Shown here in pieces: positions 9,002-16,622 of a stretch of 64,000 nt of DNA (within the stretch, counting starts at the first letter, position 1; each line of letters begins with the position of its first letter). The notes beneath the pieces were generated by a model. It was given only the letters and a program-made list of their open reading frames with translations. It did not search any database and was not told where the DNA came from. The DNA is taken from positions 1 through 64,000 of the forward strand of contig CAZNPV010000016.1 of assembly GCA_964575025.1 (NCBI GenBank), written 5' to 3'. Source of the DNA: JABMQB01 sp964575025 (lineage in GTDB: Bacteria > Bacteroidota > Bacteroidia > Bacteroidales > Prolixibacteraceae). A program made the position numbers and the translations under genes.

Positions 9002-10294
9002 ATGGCGAGCCAGGCGTATAAAACCTCCTATAAACTACAATCGGTTAAAACAGGAAAAATATTTGAAGATGCCGGATGGCAGCTCGAGCCGGTTGACGAA
9101 AAAGAACCAACGCTGATCCGGGCTGTCTATGAAAAGAAACAGATTGAGGTCAAAGACAACACGTACGGGTTGTACAAATTTGCAGACTGGCTGCCGATAA
9201 ACCGTATGCTGAAAGGCTCTTCAGCACCTGTTACCTATAAAAGCCAGGGACTGGCCAAAAAGCTTGGTTTATCGAATCTCTGGATTACCTTCAGCGGCTA
9301 CTGGCCCGAAAAAAATGCCGGCATGAAAACCTGTTCATTCAAAGAAACAGAAGCATACTCGGTATGTGCCAGAATGAACCACGGAATGGATAAAACCCTG
9401 GTAGTAGCTTCGGCAGGCAATACTTCCAGGTCCTTTGCCCAGGTGTGTTCCGACAACAAAATACCCTTGCTTTTATGTGTTCCGGAAGACTATATAGACA
9501 CCTTGTGGTTTGAAAAAGAACCCGATCAATGCGTGAAACTCGTCTGCAGCAAATCAGGAAGTGACTATTTCGACGCCATCCACCTGTCGAATATTGTGGC
9601 CGGCATGGATGGATTCATTGCTGAAGGAGGAGCAAAGAATGTGGCCCGGCGCGACGGCATGGGCACAACCGTTTTATCGGCTGTAACCACCATCGGTCAG
9701 ATTCCGGATTACTATTTCCAGGCTGTCGGCAGTGGTACCGGTGCAATTTCAGCCTGGGAAGCCAACCTGCGTTTCATTGAAGACGGAAGGTTTGGAACCC
9801 ATAAAATGAAACTGATGGTCTCGCAGAATTATCCTTTCAAACCCTTGCAGGATGCATGGAGAGTCAGATCAAGAAACCTCCTGCCCATGGATGAAAAAAC
9901 GGCCAGAAAACAGGTGGAAGAAATCGATTGCAAGGTACTTTCAAACCGCAAACCTCCCTATTCTGTTTTTGGTGGTTTATTCGACGCTTTGTCTGATACC
10001 GGCGGCGATGTATTGACAGCTACCAATCAGGAGGCCAGGGAAGCAGCCCTCCTTTTTAAAAATACCGAAGGCATCGATATCTATCCGGCAGCGGGTGTGG
10101 CTGCTGCAACCCTGATAAAATCAGTGAACAACAGATCAGTAGAAAAAGATGCGTTGATCATGCTGAATATTACCGGTGGCGGAGAAACACTTTTCAAACA
10201 AGAGAAAAAACTACATTACCTCAGACCAGACCTGATTTTTGATATAAACCCGGATAGCGAAGAAGTAAGAGAAAAAATAGCTTCCCTGTTTTAA
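9002..10294 (+). CDS. PLP-dependent cysteate synthase (threonine synthase-like)
   Basis: A 430-residue fold-type II PLP enzyme. The PLP lysine is K114 in CSFKETEAY, the substrate loop is SAGNTS (137-142) and the phosphate-cradle loop is GSGTGA (243-248). The whole layout, with the N-terminal YGLYKFADWLP segment and the FSGYWPEKNAGMKT stretch, is that of cysteate synthase, which turns O-phosphoserine and sulfite into L-cysteate. In methanogens this feeds coenzyme M; in Bacteroidota cysteate is the precursor of sulfonolipids (capnines). A misannotated threonine synthase is the main alternative. I chose ATG 9002 because a -7 box sits between it and the upstream start at 8948. No other sulfonolipid gene is nearby. 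Confidence 0.82.
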   Translation: MASQAYKTSYKLQSVKTGKIFEDAGWQLEPVDEKEPTLIRAVYEKKQIEVKDNTYGLYKFADWLPINRMLKGSSAPVTYKSQGLAKKLGLSNLWITFSGYWPEKNAGMKTCSFKETEAYSVCARMNHGMDKTLVVASAGNTSRSFAQVCSDNKIPLLLCVPEDYIDTLWFEKEPDQCVKLVCSKSGSDYFDAIHLSNIVAGMDGFIAEGGAKNVARRDGMGTTVLSAVTTIGQIPDYYFQAVGSGTGAISAWEANLRFIEDGRFGTHKMKLMVSQNYPFKPLQDAWRVRSRNLLPMDEKTARKQVEEIDCKVLSNRKPPYSVFGGLFDALSDTGGDVLTATNQEAREAALLFKNTEGIDIYPAAGVAAATLIKSVNNRSVEKDALIMLNITGGGETLFKQEKKLHYLRPDLIFDINPDSEEVREKIASLF

Positions 10295-10310
10295 GGAACA
10301 GAAAAAATTG

Positions 10311-10338
10311 TTGTCAGTTATCAGTTATCAGTTGTCAG
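10311..10338 (+). repeat. Four tandem heptamers TTRTCAG
   Basis: TTGTCAG, TTATCAG, TTATCAG, TTGTCAG in perfect 7-nt phase between the cysteate synthase gene and recR. The same heptamer type forms longer arrays at 22324, 55453, 61193 and 62873. Confidence 0.8.
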
Positions 10339-10408
10339 TGTAATTTTTTATGCTTCCGGCACGATAATCTCCAAATTCCCGTTAATTTTACGATTGAAAT
10401 TTAATCGG

Positions 10409-11035
10409 ATGAATACAGAAAAATACCCGTCACAACTGCTGGAGAATGCCGTAAATGAATTTGCCAAACTTCCGGGGATCGGACGAAAAAGTGCCTTACG
10501 GCTGGTTTTACACCTGCTGAGGCAGGAACGTGAAGAGGTGGAAGCCTTCGGGAACAGCCTGATACAACTAAAAAAAGAGATCAAACATTGCAAGATATGT
10601 CATAACATTTCGGACAGTGAAATTTGCCACATCTGTTCGGATCCCTCCCGAAACAAATCGGTTATCTGCGTGGTAGAAAATATCAGGGATGTAATGGCCA
10701 TTGAAAATACCCTCCAGTATAACGGGCTGTATCATGTATTGGGAGGGATCATATCCCCAATGGATGGAATCGGGCCTTCTGACCTGGAAATCGACTCCCT
10801 GATTGAACGAACGGAAAAAGAAGACATTGCAGAAATAATCCTGGCCCTGAGTACTACAATGGAAGGAGATACAACGAATTTTTATATCTTCAGGAAATTA
10901 AAAGATAAAAAAATAAAAATATCAACCCTGGCGCGAGGCGTATCGATTGGGGATGAACTGGAATATACCGATGAAATAACCCTGGGTCGCTCGCTGGTAA
11001 ACCGGGTTGCTTACGAAAATTCCCTGGGAAAATAA
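10409..11035 (+). CDS. recR: Recombination mediator RecR
   Basis: A 208-residue DNA repair protein acting with RecF/RecO in loading RecA at gaps. It shows the helix-hairpin-helix LPGIGRKSALRLVLHLL (21-37), a four-cysteine zinc finger (C61, C64, C73, C76) and a Toprim domain (about 84-180) beginning VICVVEN. The start at 10409 (MNTEKYPS) gives the usual N-terminus; an in-frame ATG 15 nt upstream adds five unusual residues. It is followed after 10 nt by the glycosyltransferase gene. Confidence 0.96.
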   Translation: MNTEKYPSQLLENAVNEFAKLPGIGRKSALRLVLHLLRQEREEVEAFGNSLIQLKKEIKHCKICHNISDSEICHICSDPSRNKSVICVVENIRDVMAIENTLQYNGLYHVLGGIISPMDGIGPSDLEIDSLIERTEKEDIAEIILALSTTMEGDTTNFYIFRKLKDKKIKISTLARGVSIGDELEYTDEITLGRSLVNRVAYENSLGK

Positions 11036-11045
11036 ACAGATCCGT

Positions 11046-13013
11046 ATGAAGCTTTCGGTAGTCATTGTCAGCTATAATGTAAAATACTTTCTTGAACAAT
11101 GCCTCTACTCTGTTCAGGTAGCACTACAAAATATACCGGCTGAAATATTTGTGGTTGACAACAATTCCGTTGACGGATCCACCAGCCTGGTCAAAGAAAA
11201 ATTTCCGGAAGTCATCCTGATCGAAAACAAAAAAAATTACGGTTTTTCGCATGCCAATAACCAGGCCATACGCATTTCCAAAGGGGAATATGTACTGCTG
11301 TTAAATCCGGATACCGTCGTAGAGGAAGATACGTTCAGAAAAGTGCTGGCTTTTATGGAAAAAACGGCAGATGCCGGAGGATTGGGAGTAAAAATGATCG
11401 ATGGCAAAGGAAATTTCCTTCCCGAATCCAAACGCGGGTTGCCGTCGCCCTGGGTCGCTTTCTATAAAATCTTTGGAATTTCCAGGTTATTTCCCAGGTC
11501 AAAACGGTTTGGAAGGTACCATCTCTCCTACCTCAATGAAAATGAAATTCATGAAGTAGATGTCCTTGCAGGAGCATTCATGCTTCTGCGCAAATCGACC
11601 CTGGAAAAAACCGGGCTTCTGGATGAGACCTTTTTTATGTACGGAGAAGATATCGACCTTTCATACCGGATTCTCCAGGCAGGCTTTAAAAACTACTATT
11701 ACCCTGAAACCACCATCATCCATTATAAAGGCGAAAGCACCAAAAAAAGTTCGGTTAACTATGTGCGGATGTTTTATAATGCCATGATCATTTTTGCTCA
11801 GAAACATTTCTCAGAAGGCAAAGCAAAAGCATTTTCTTTTCTGATCCATATGGCCATCTACCTTCGTGCGTTAATCGCTCTTTTCAGCCGGTTCTTTTCA
11901 AAGATTTACCTGCCGGTTCTGGATGCTGTCCTGGTTTTTGCCGGTTTTCTTCTGATCGTTCCGGTCTGGGAAAGAATCAATTATGAACCGGGATATTACC
12001 CCCCGGAGTTTCTGCATTATGGGGTTCCGGCTTATATTTTTTTCTGGCTGGGAGGGATTCTTTTTTCCAGGGGCTATAAAAAACCGGTCAGGCTTTTTGC
12101 CGTAATCCGTGGGCTCTTCTGGGGAACCATTGCAATCTTGCTGGCTTACTCCCTGATTGATGAAGAATACCGGTTCTCAAGGGCTTTAATCCTTTTAGGA
12201 TCCCTCTGGGCAATGCTTATCCTGCCCCTCTCAAGGATCCTGTTAAGCCGGCTGCCCATCAGGGATCTGAAACTGGATCTGAAAGTGCCCAAACGAATCG
12301 CCATAGTTGGGCATCCCAACGAAGTGAAGCGGGTTAGAAACCTCCTTGAAGAAACCCGGATAACCACCGAAATAATCGGAACCATCTCCATTGATGCGTC
12401 TGATTCGGGAAGAGATTATATCGGAGACATCAACCAGCTGGAAGATATCATCCGGATCAACCGAATCAATGAACTGATATTTTGTGCCGAAGACCTCAGT
12501 TCAGGAAAAATCATCCGGGCTATGCTCGATTTGTCAAAACTGGAAATTGAATACAAAATAGCTCCTCCCGAAAGCGCCAGTATCATCGGGAGTAGCTCGG
12601 TACACACTTCAGGAGATTTCTATGTGCTCAATGTGAATGCCATTTCCAGGAAAAAGAACCAACGACTGAAACGGACTCTGGATTTCACAGGAAGCCTGCT
12701 TGTTTTGATCCTGTCCCCTCTTCTTTTGGGGTTCTTTAAAAGCCGGAGATCCTTGTTCCGGAATATCTTCAGCGTCCTTACCGGGAAAAAATCCTGGGTC
12801 GGATATGTGCCAGGAACCCATACCCACGATGATTTACCTACCCTAAAACCTGGCATTCTGTATCCTTCTGACCTTTTCAGAGACCTGATACTGGATCCTG
12901 CAAAAAAAACACGCCTTAATTTTAATTATGCAAAGGATTACAGCATTCTGAACGATCTGGAGATTCTGGTAAAAAACCTGGCTTTTCTTTCCAGAAAAAA
13001 GGACCCGGAATAA
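11046..13013 (+). CDS. GT2 glycosyltransferase fused to membrane segments and a degenerate sugar-phosphate transferase-like domain
   Basis: A 655-residue membrane protein. Residues 1 to about 250 form a family 2 glycosyltransferase of the WbbL/rhamnosyltransferase type, with VVIVSYN, the DXD-like LLNPDTVV and the EDIDLSYR motif. About four to five membrane helices follow (about 265-420). Then a Rossmann-like CoA-binding_3-type domain starts at KRIAIVGHP, and a region like the end of a bacterial polyprenyl-phosphate sugar transferase: a membrane helix (RLKRTLDFTGSLLVLILSP) and KKSWVGYVPG...LPTLKPGI. The catalytic stretch normally between these last two parts is missing, so this part is probably not active. 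The start at 11046 replaces a 13-codon upstream extension overlapping recR. A surface polysaccharide or glycan role is inferred. Confidence 0.82.
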   Translation: MKLSVVIVSYNVKYFLEQCLYSVQVALQNIPAEIFVVDNNSVDGSTSLVKEKFPEVILIENKKNYGFSHANNQAIRISKGEYVLLLNPDTVVEEDTFRKVLAFMEKTADAGGLGVKMIDGKGNFLPESKRGLPSPWVAFYKIFGISRLFPRSKRFGRYHLSYLNENEIHEVDVLAGAFMLLRKSTLEKTGLLDETFFMYGEDIDLSYRILQAGFKNYYYPETTIIHYKGESTKKSSVNYVRMFYNAMIIFAQKHFSEGKAKAFSFLIHMAIYLRALIALFSRFFSKIYLPVLDAVLVFAGFLLIVPVWERINYEPGYYPPEFLHYGVPAYIFFWLGGILFSRGYKKPVRLFAVIRGLFWGTIAILLAYSLIDEEYRFSRALILLGSLWAMLILPLSRILLSRLPIRDLKLDLKVPKRIAIVGHPNEVKRVRNLLEETRITTEIIGTISIDASDSGRDYIGDINQLEDIIRINRINELIFCAEDLSSGKIIRAMLDLSKLEIEYKIAPPESASIIGSSSVHTSGDFYVLNVNAISRKKNQRLKRTLDFTGSLLVLILSPLLLGFFKSRRSLFRNIFSVLTGKKSWVGYVPGTHTHDDLPTLKPGILYPSDLFRDLILDPAKKTRLNFNYAKDYSILNDLEILVKNLAFLSRKKDPE

Positions 13014-13054
13014 ATCACAAAAAAAACCTACCTTGCGCAAAAGAGCATTCCGAA

Positions 13055-13585
13055 ATGGAAAACTATTTACAATACGGAAAAATCAACCTTCGTCCCCTGG
13101 AACCAGAAGACATTGACCTGTTGTATCAATGGGAAAACACCACCTCTTTGTGGAAAGTCAGCAATACCAAAGCCCCGTTTTCGATGCATATTCTGGCCCG
13201 GTACATCCAGGAATCAACCAACGATATCTACGCAGCCAAACAGCTGCGGCTGATCATTCAGACCACAGAAAATAAACCGGTGGGCATGATAGACCTGTTT
13301 GATTTTGATCCGTACCACCAAAGGGCCGGTATTGGGATCCTGATCCATGGGAACGAAAACCGGCAGAAAGGGTATGCCACCGATGCCATCCGGGCAATGG
13401 CCAACTATGGACTGCATGTGATCGGGTTATACCAGCTGTATGCCAATATTGCTGAAGAGAACACCGTCAGCCTGAAACTATTTGAAAAAGCGGGCTTCGA
13501 AGCCTCCGGAATAAAAAAAGAATGGCTCCAAACCCCTGAAGGAAGAAAAAATGTCGTGTTCATGCAAAAAATACTTGCTCCCTGA
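13055..13585 (+). CDS. GNAT-family N-acetyltransferase (RimJ/RimL/SpeG-like)
   Basis: A 176-residue single-domain acetyltransferase. The acetyl-CoA loop lies in the GIGILIHGNENRQKGYATDA region (about 91-110; NRQKGYAT is the P-loop-like motif), followed by the conserved ENTVSLKLFEKAGF segment (about 131-144). Substrate may be a ribosomal protein terminus, a polyamine or another amine; the sequence does not decide. It lies 41 nt after the glycosyltransferase gene and converges with a lipoprotein gene only 3 nt away. Confidence 0.85.
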   Translation: MENYLQYGKINLRPLEPEDIDLLYQWENTTSLWKVSNTKAPFSMHILARYIQESTNDIYAAKQLRLIIQTTENKPVGMIDLFDFDPYHQRAGIGILIHGNENRQKGYATDAIRAMANYGLHVIGLYQLYANIAEENTVSLKLFEKAGFEASGIKKEWLQTPEGRKNVVFMQKILAP

Positions 13586-13588
13586 GCT

Positions 13589-14428
13589 TTAACGAATCAT
13601 TTCATTCCGGACCTCTTCAATCAATAAGGCAATCTCTTCCAGTTCAGCTTCAGTAATTACCTCATTGGTTTTAAACAGACCGGCAACACGAGCCAGGTTA
13701 TCATAGTATGGCTGGATGTTTTGATCTGCTGCAATGAACCCGATCAGGGAGAGAAAATCCGACAGATCTTCCCGTTGCTGGTTGACAATGTCCAGCAGTT
13801 TTGTATTGTCACTGGCCAGCAAAGTAAGCTGACTCAGAACATACAAAGCTTCCACGTTGTTCCCGACAAAAGAGTAAACAAGTACATTGAAATGATCGGA
13901 TGACATATCGTTCAACCAGGTTTCTGTTGCTTCTTCAAAGAGAATATTCAGAGAATCCACATTGTTTTTGTTCTGTTGTATTCTTTCATTGTAGTGTTCC
14001 GCTTTTTTCAGTTCTTCCTCCAGTCCCAGATCCATTTTGAACCGGTATTCCAGGTCAGAAACTTCTGCAAGCCTGTCCTGCCGGTTATAGACTTTCGCAT
14101 AGATCATGTCAAACACCAGCATACCCCAGAAGAAACTCAGTTTATCACGGGTCATCAATCTTTCTGTATTTTCTATGGGTACGGTAAGGTCTATGATATA
14201 CGATGCACCTGCTTCATTGATCAAAGGGACAATGTCGGGCGATTCATGCAACCTGGCAATCCTTTCCAGGATCTCCTCTTTCCTGTCAGCCAGGTTAAAG
14301 GAATCGGTTGTCGCAAAAGTTTTCTCCGGCCCTGTCTGATCTGTTTTTTTCTTCTTCGATTGGTTGCATCCCGATGCAGTGATCAACAAGGCCATCACCA
14401 GGACTGCAAATTGAACCATTTTCTTCAT
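13589..14428 (-). CDS. Lipoprotein of unknown function, mostly helical
   Basis: A 279-residue protein with a lipoprotein signal (basic MKKM, hydrophobic core, TASGC with C21 as the lipidated residue), so it should be anchored in the envelope. The rest is rich in Glu, Leu and Asn and looks helical; no family is recognised. I chose the ATG at 14428. The reading frame stays open for 61 more codons upstream, but those codons translate a run of hairpin repeats and lack a signal peptide. A role in the envelope cannot be made more precise. Confidence 0.75.
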   Translation of the reverse strand: MKKMVQFAVLVMALLITASGCNQSKKKKTDQTGPEKTFATTDSFNLADRKEEILERIARLHESPDIVPLINEAGASYIIDLTVPIENTERLMTRDKLSFFWGMLVFDMIYAKVYNRQDRLAEVSDLEYRFKMDLGLEEELKKAEHYNERIQQNKNNVDSLNILFEEATETWLNDMSSDHFNVLVYSFVGNNVEALYVLSQLTLLASDNTKLLDIVNQQREDLSDFLSLIGFIAADQNIQPYYDNLARVAGLFKTNEVITEAELEEIALLIEEVRNEMIR

Positions 14429-14470
14429 TTTTATATGATTGTAATTGTTTATTTTTAAAGGCATTTCCGT

Positions 14471-14574
14471 CCCGATAAATATCGGGATCGGGATAACTCG
14501 CCCGTTCCTTTTCTTCTGTTCTCCCCTTTTGAGGGGAGATCCCGCGCAGCGGGAGAGGGTTGTCCCCGTCGGGG
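14471..14574. repeat. Cluster of four GC-rich hairpins (REP-like)
   Basis: In 104 nt there are four perfect stems: CCCGATA/TATCGGG (14471-14486), CTCCCCT/AGGGGAG (14521-14538), TCCCGC/GCGGGA (14540-14554) and CCCC/GGGG (14564-14574). The right end shares ATGAAACGAGCCCCG (on the minus strand) with the gap after xylB at 18118-18132. It lies between the nitroreductase and lipoprotein genes. Confidence 0.7.
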
Positions 14575-14652
14575 CTCGTTTCATAAAATCCACTTTAAAT
14601 ATTGGTTGCATTGATTAACATACAGAACAATCCAGATCCCGGAACATCCACG

Positions 14653-15225
14653 TCACATACTTTTCAGTATCAGCTCATCGAGGGATCTTTTTGGAACATG
14701 ATGTACGCCCTGTTCATCTCTCCAGTACTCAATGCGATTTTTTTCACACCTTTCGAGGACCACTTTTTCAGCTGGTTTTCCCAGCGCCAGGACCCATAAT
14801 ATCTCCAGGCCGGTCTTCAGATTGAGGATTTCTGCCAGTTTGTTTTTATCTACCGATCCAATGATGCATCCTCCGAATCCCTCTTCCACAGCCCCCAGTA
14901 AAATACTCTGGACAGCAATCCCGTCGTCGCAGAAACGGGCATCGGAAATATTCCTGTCGTGCAGTATAACAATATAAGCTACAGGCCTCTCCCCTTCTTC
15001 AGGTCCGTCCCAATCCGGAAGATAACCGGCCCATCCCAGGCAGGGAAATATTTTTCCTGCGATATCCTCCGAAGTACAAAGAACATATTTTAAAGGCTGG
15101 ATGTTTCGAGCCGATGCTGAAAACCGGGCTAATTCAATCCATCTTCTCAGAATGCTGTCGTCAATTTTTACAGACGGGTCAAACCGGCGGTAACTGCGGT
15201 TTTTTAAAATCAATTCACGAATCAT
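14653..15225 (-). CDS. Nitroreductase-family flavoprotein
   Basis: A 190-residue FMN-dependent oxidoreductase fold. The N-terminal KNRSYRRFD motif binds the FMN phosphate, the ARFSASARNIQPLKY segment gives further flavin contacts, and the C-terminal GFGGCIIGSVD and LALGKPAE stretches complete the fold. Substrates of such enzymes include nitroaromatics, quinones and flavins, and cannot be inferred here. The protein is soluble with no signal peptide. It diverges from the GntR gene across a 295-nt gap. Confidence 0.86.
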   Translation of the reverse strand: MIRELILKNRSYRRFDPSVKIDDSILRRWIELARFSASARNIQPLKYVLCTSEDIAGKIFPCLGWAGYLPDWDGPEEGERPVAYIVILHDRNISDARFCDDGIAVQSILLGAVEEGFGGCIIGSVDKNKLAEILNLKTGLEILWVLALGKPAEKVVLERCEKNRIEYWRDEQGVHHVPKRSLDELILKSM

Positions 15226-15310
15226 CTGTTTTTTGCTGTAAAAATATCAAAATCTGATCTGAATAAAAACCTTCAGAAAATAAAAAGAAAATAAAAGAGA
15301 TTATTGTACC

Positions 15311-15408
15311 TTAGCAAAGAAAAAGGATAATGGAGAAATTGTAGGAAATATAATGCTGACCAAACTTAACCACTATGATAAGATTTCTCCATATCCTTTT
15401 TTACTAAA
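15311..15408 (+). repeat. Large imperfect inverted repeat in the leader of the GntR gene
   Basis: Arm 15320-15339 is complementary to 15383-15402 over about 19 bp with one bulged A; the outer TTAG (15311-15314) and CTAA (15405-15408) also pair. The loop is about 43 nt. The right arm ends in six T, as in an attenuator or terminator. A -7-like TACCTTAG (15307-15314) directly precedes the left arm. Confidence 0.65.
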
Positions 15409-15520
15409 CGCAAACTGCAGGGGAGTATTGCAACCGGTCAGAAAAAATAACAGTATTTAACATTTAAAAAACAGAAACCCGCATTGCAGAGCAGAAGGAC
15501 AAAAATCAGTTAGAAAACAA

Positions 15521-16516
15521 ATGGCCTCACTTAAATTTACGGTTGACAACAATTCGAACATTCTAAAATACCATCAGTTGGTGGATGCAATTATCGACTC
15601 CATCAGCAGAAATGAACTGACCGTGGGAGAAATGCTTCCTTCTGTTAATCAATTGATGAAAGAGAGCCATCTTTCACGCGATACGGTTTTTAAAGCATAT
15701 GCCGAGCTGAAACAACGCGGAATCGTGGAATCGGTACCCAACAGAGGGTATTTTGTGGCGAAAAAAATTACCCGGGTCTTTCTTTTTCTCGATACCTTCA
15801 AAGCATACAAGGAAGTGTTGTACGGCTCATTCCGGAAGCATCTTTCAAAAGATATAAATCTCGATCTGAACTTCCATCATTACAACATCCGGGTGTTTGA
15901 AACCATTATTAATGATGCGGTAGGCAAATACACCCGCTATGTAGTCATGAACTTCGATCACATGCGTGTTCCGGAGATCATCCGCAGGATACCCACGGAA
16001 CAGTTGCTGATTATCGACTGGAAGATCCATTCCCTGCCGGAACATTCCTATATAGCACAGGATTTCGGGAAATCCGTGTATCATTGTCTTTCCAAAAGCA
16101 TAACGAAAATCAGGAAGTACCAACGTTTTATTTATTACTATCCTTCCTTTACCTACCACCCGAAGGAATCGATCGACTATTTTAAAAAGTTCTGCGTTGA
16201 GATGTCCATTCCCTGTAAAATTATTTATGAACAAGCTGATTTCAGAATTAAAAAAGGCGATCTCTATTTCCTGGTCAGTGACCGCACGCTGGTCATGTTT
16301 CTCGATCAGTGCCATAAAAAAAACCTTACTCCGGGAGAAGACGTGGGGGTTATTTCCTACAACGAAACCCCGATGAAAAAATATGTGGAAAGTGGAATCA
16401 GCGTGATATCCACCGATTTTGAATTAATGGGGCAAAAAGCAGCTGAATTTGTCAACTCAGGCAAAAAAATAAAATATATAGTTCCTACAACACTAAAAAT
16501 TAGATCCTCTCTATAA
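15521..16516 (+). CDS. GntR-family transcriptional regulator with sugar-binding-type sensor domain, likely xylose regulator
   Basis: A 331-residue regulator. Residues about 9-75 form a GntR winged helix (LTVGEMLPSVNQLMKES ... SRDTVFKAYAELKQRG), and residues about 80-331 resemble a LacI-type periplasmic-binding fold that would bind an effector sugar. It precedes xylB and lies in the same direction, so control of the xylose genes is a strong inference. Studied Bacteroides xylose operons use a NUDIX-type regulator instead. Candidate operators lie in the xylB promoter (16518-16552), and a large hairpin lies in its own leader. Confidence 0.88.
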   Translation: MASLKFTVDNNSNILKYHQLVDAIIDSISRNELTVGEMLPSVNQLMKESHLSRDTVFKAYAELKQRGIVESVPNRGYFVAKKITRVFLFLDTFKAYKEVLYGSFRKHLSKDINLDLNFHHYNIRVFETIINDAVGKYTRYVVMNFDHMRVPEIIRRIPTEQLLIIDWKIHSLPEHSYIAQDFGKSVYHCLSKSITKIRKYQRFIYYYPSFTYHPKESIDYFKKFCVEMSIPCKIIYEQADFRIKKGDLYFLVSDRTLVMFLDQCHKKNLTPGEDVGVISYNETPMKKYVESGISVISTDFELMGQKAAEFVNSGKKIKYIVPTTLKIRSSL

Positions 16517-16517
16517 G

Positions 16518-16552
16518 ATGTTTTATAACATTTTTTTCGATTTTGAAAAATC
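16518..16552 (+). promoter_or_regulatory. Candidate operator palindromes upstream of xylB
   Basis: Two inverted repeats: ATGTT-TTAT-AACAT (16518-16531) and GATTTT-GA-AAAATC (16539-16552). The second overlaps the -33 element of the xylB promoter, where a bound repressor would block transcription. Binding by the adjacent GntR protein is inferred. Confidence 0.45.
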
Positions 16553-16572
16553 TGATTGAAACCCTAATTTTG
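16542..16572 (+). promoter_or_regulatory. Promoter of the xylB operon
   Basis: TTTG (16542-16545), a 19-nt spacer and TAATTTTG (16565-16572) form an ideal Bacteroidota promoter. Transcription should start near 16579, about 44 nt before the xylB ATG. Confidence 0.7.
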
Positions 16573-16622
16573 AGAACACAACAGAACAGAACAGTTTGTA
16601 TTATAAACCTGATAAATTACAG

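Noticed and set aside
13035..13043. CTACCTTGC before the GNAT gene as a -7 box
   Set aside because: One T is missing from TACCTTTG and the gene is close behind its upstream neighbour, so read-through is as likely.
14429..14611. 61-codon N-terminal extension of the lipoprotein at 13589
   Set aside because: It reads through hairpin repeats; the lipoprotein signal begins at 14428.
15421..15480. TTTAACATTTAAAA stretch before the GntR gene as an operator matching the xylB palindrome
   Set aside because: Only a half-site-like AACATTT is shared; not enough to claim a second operator.
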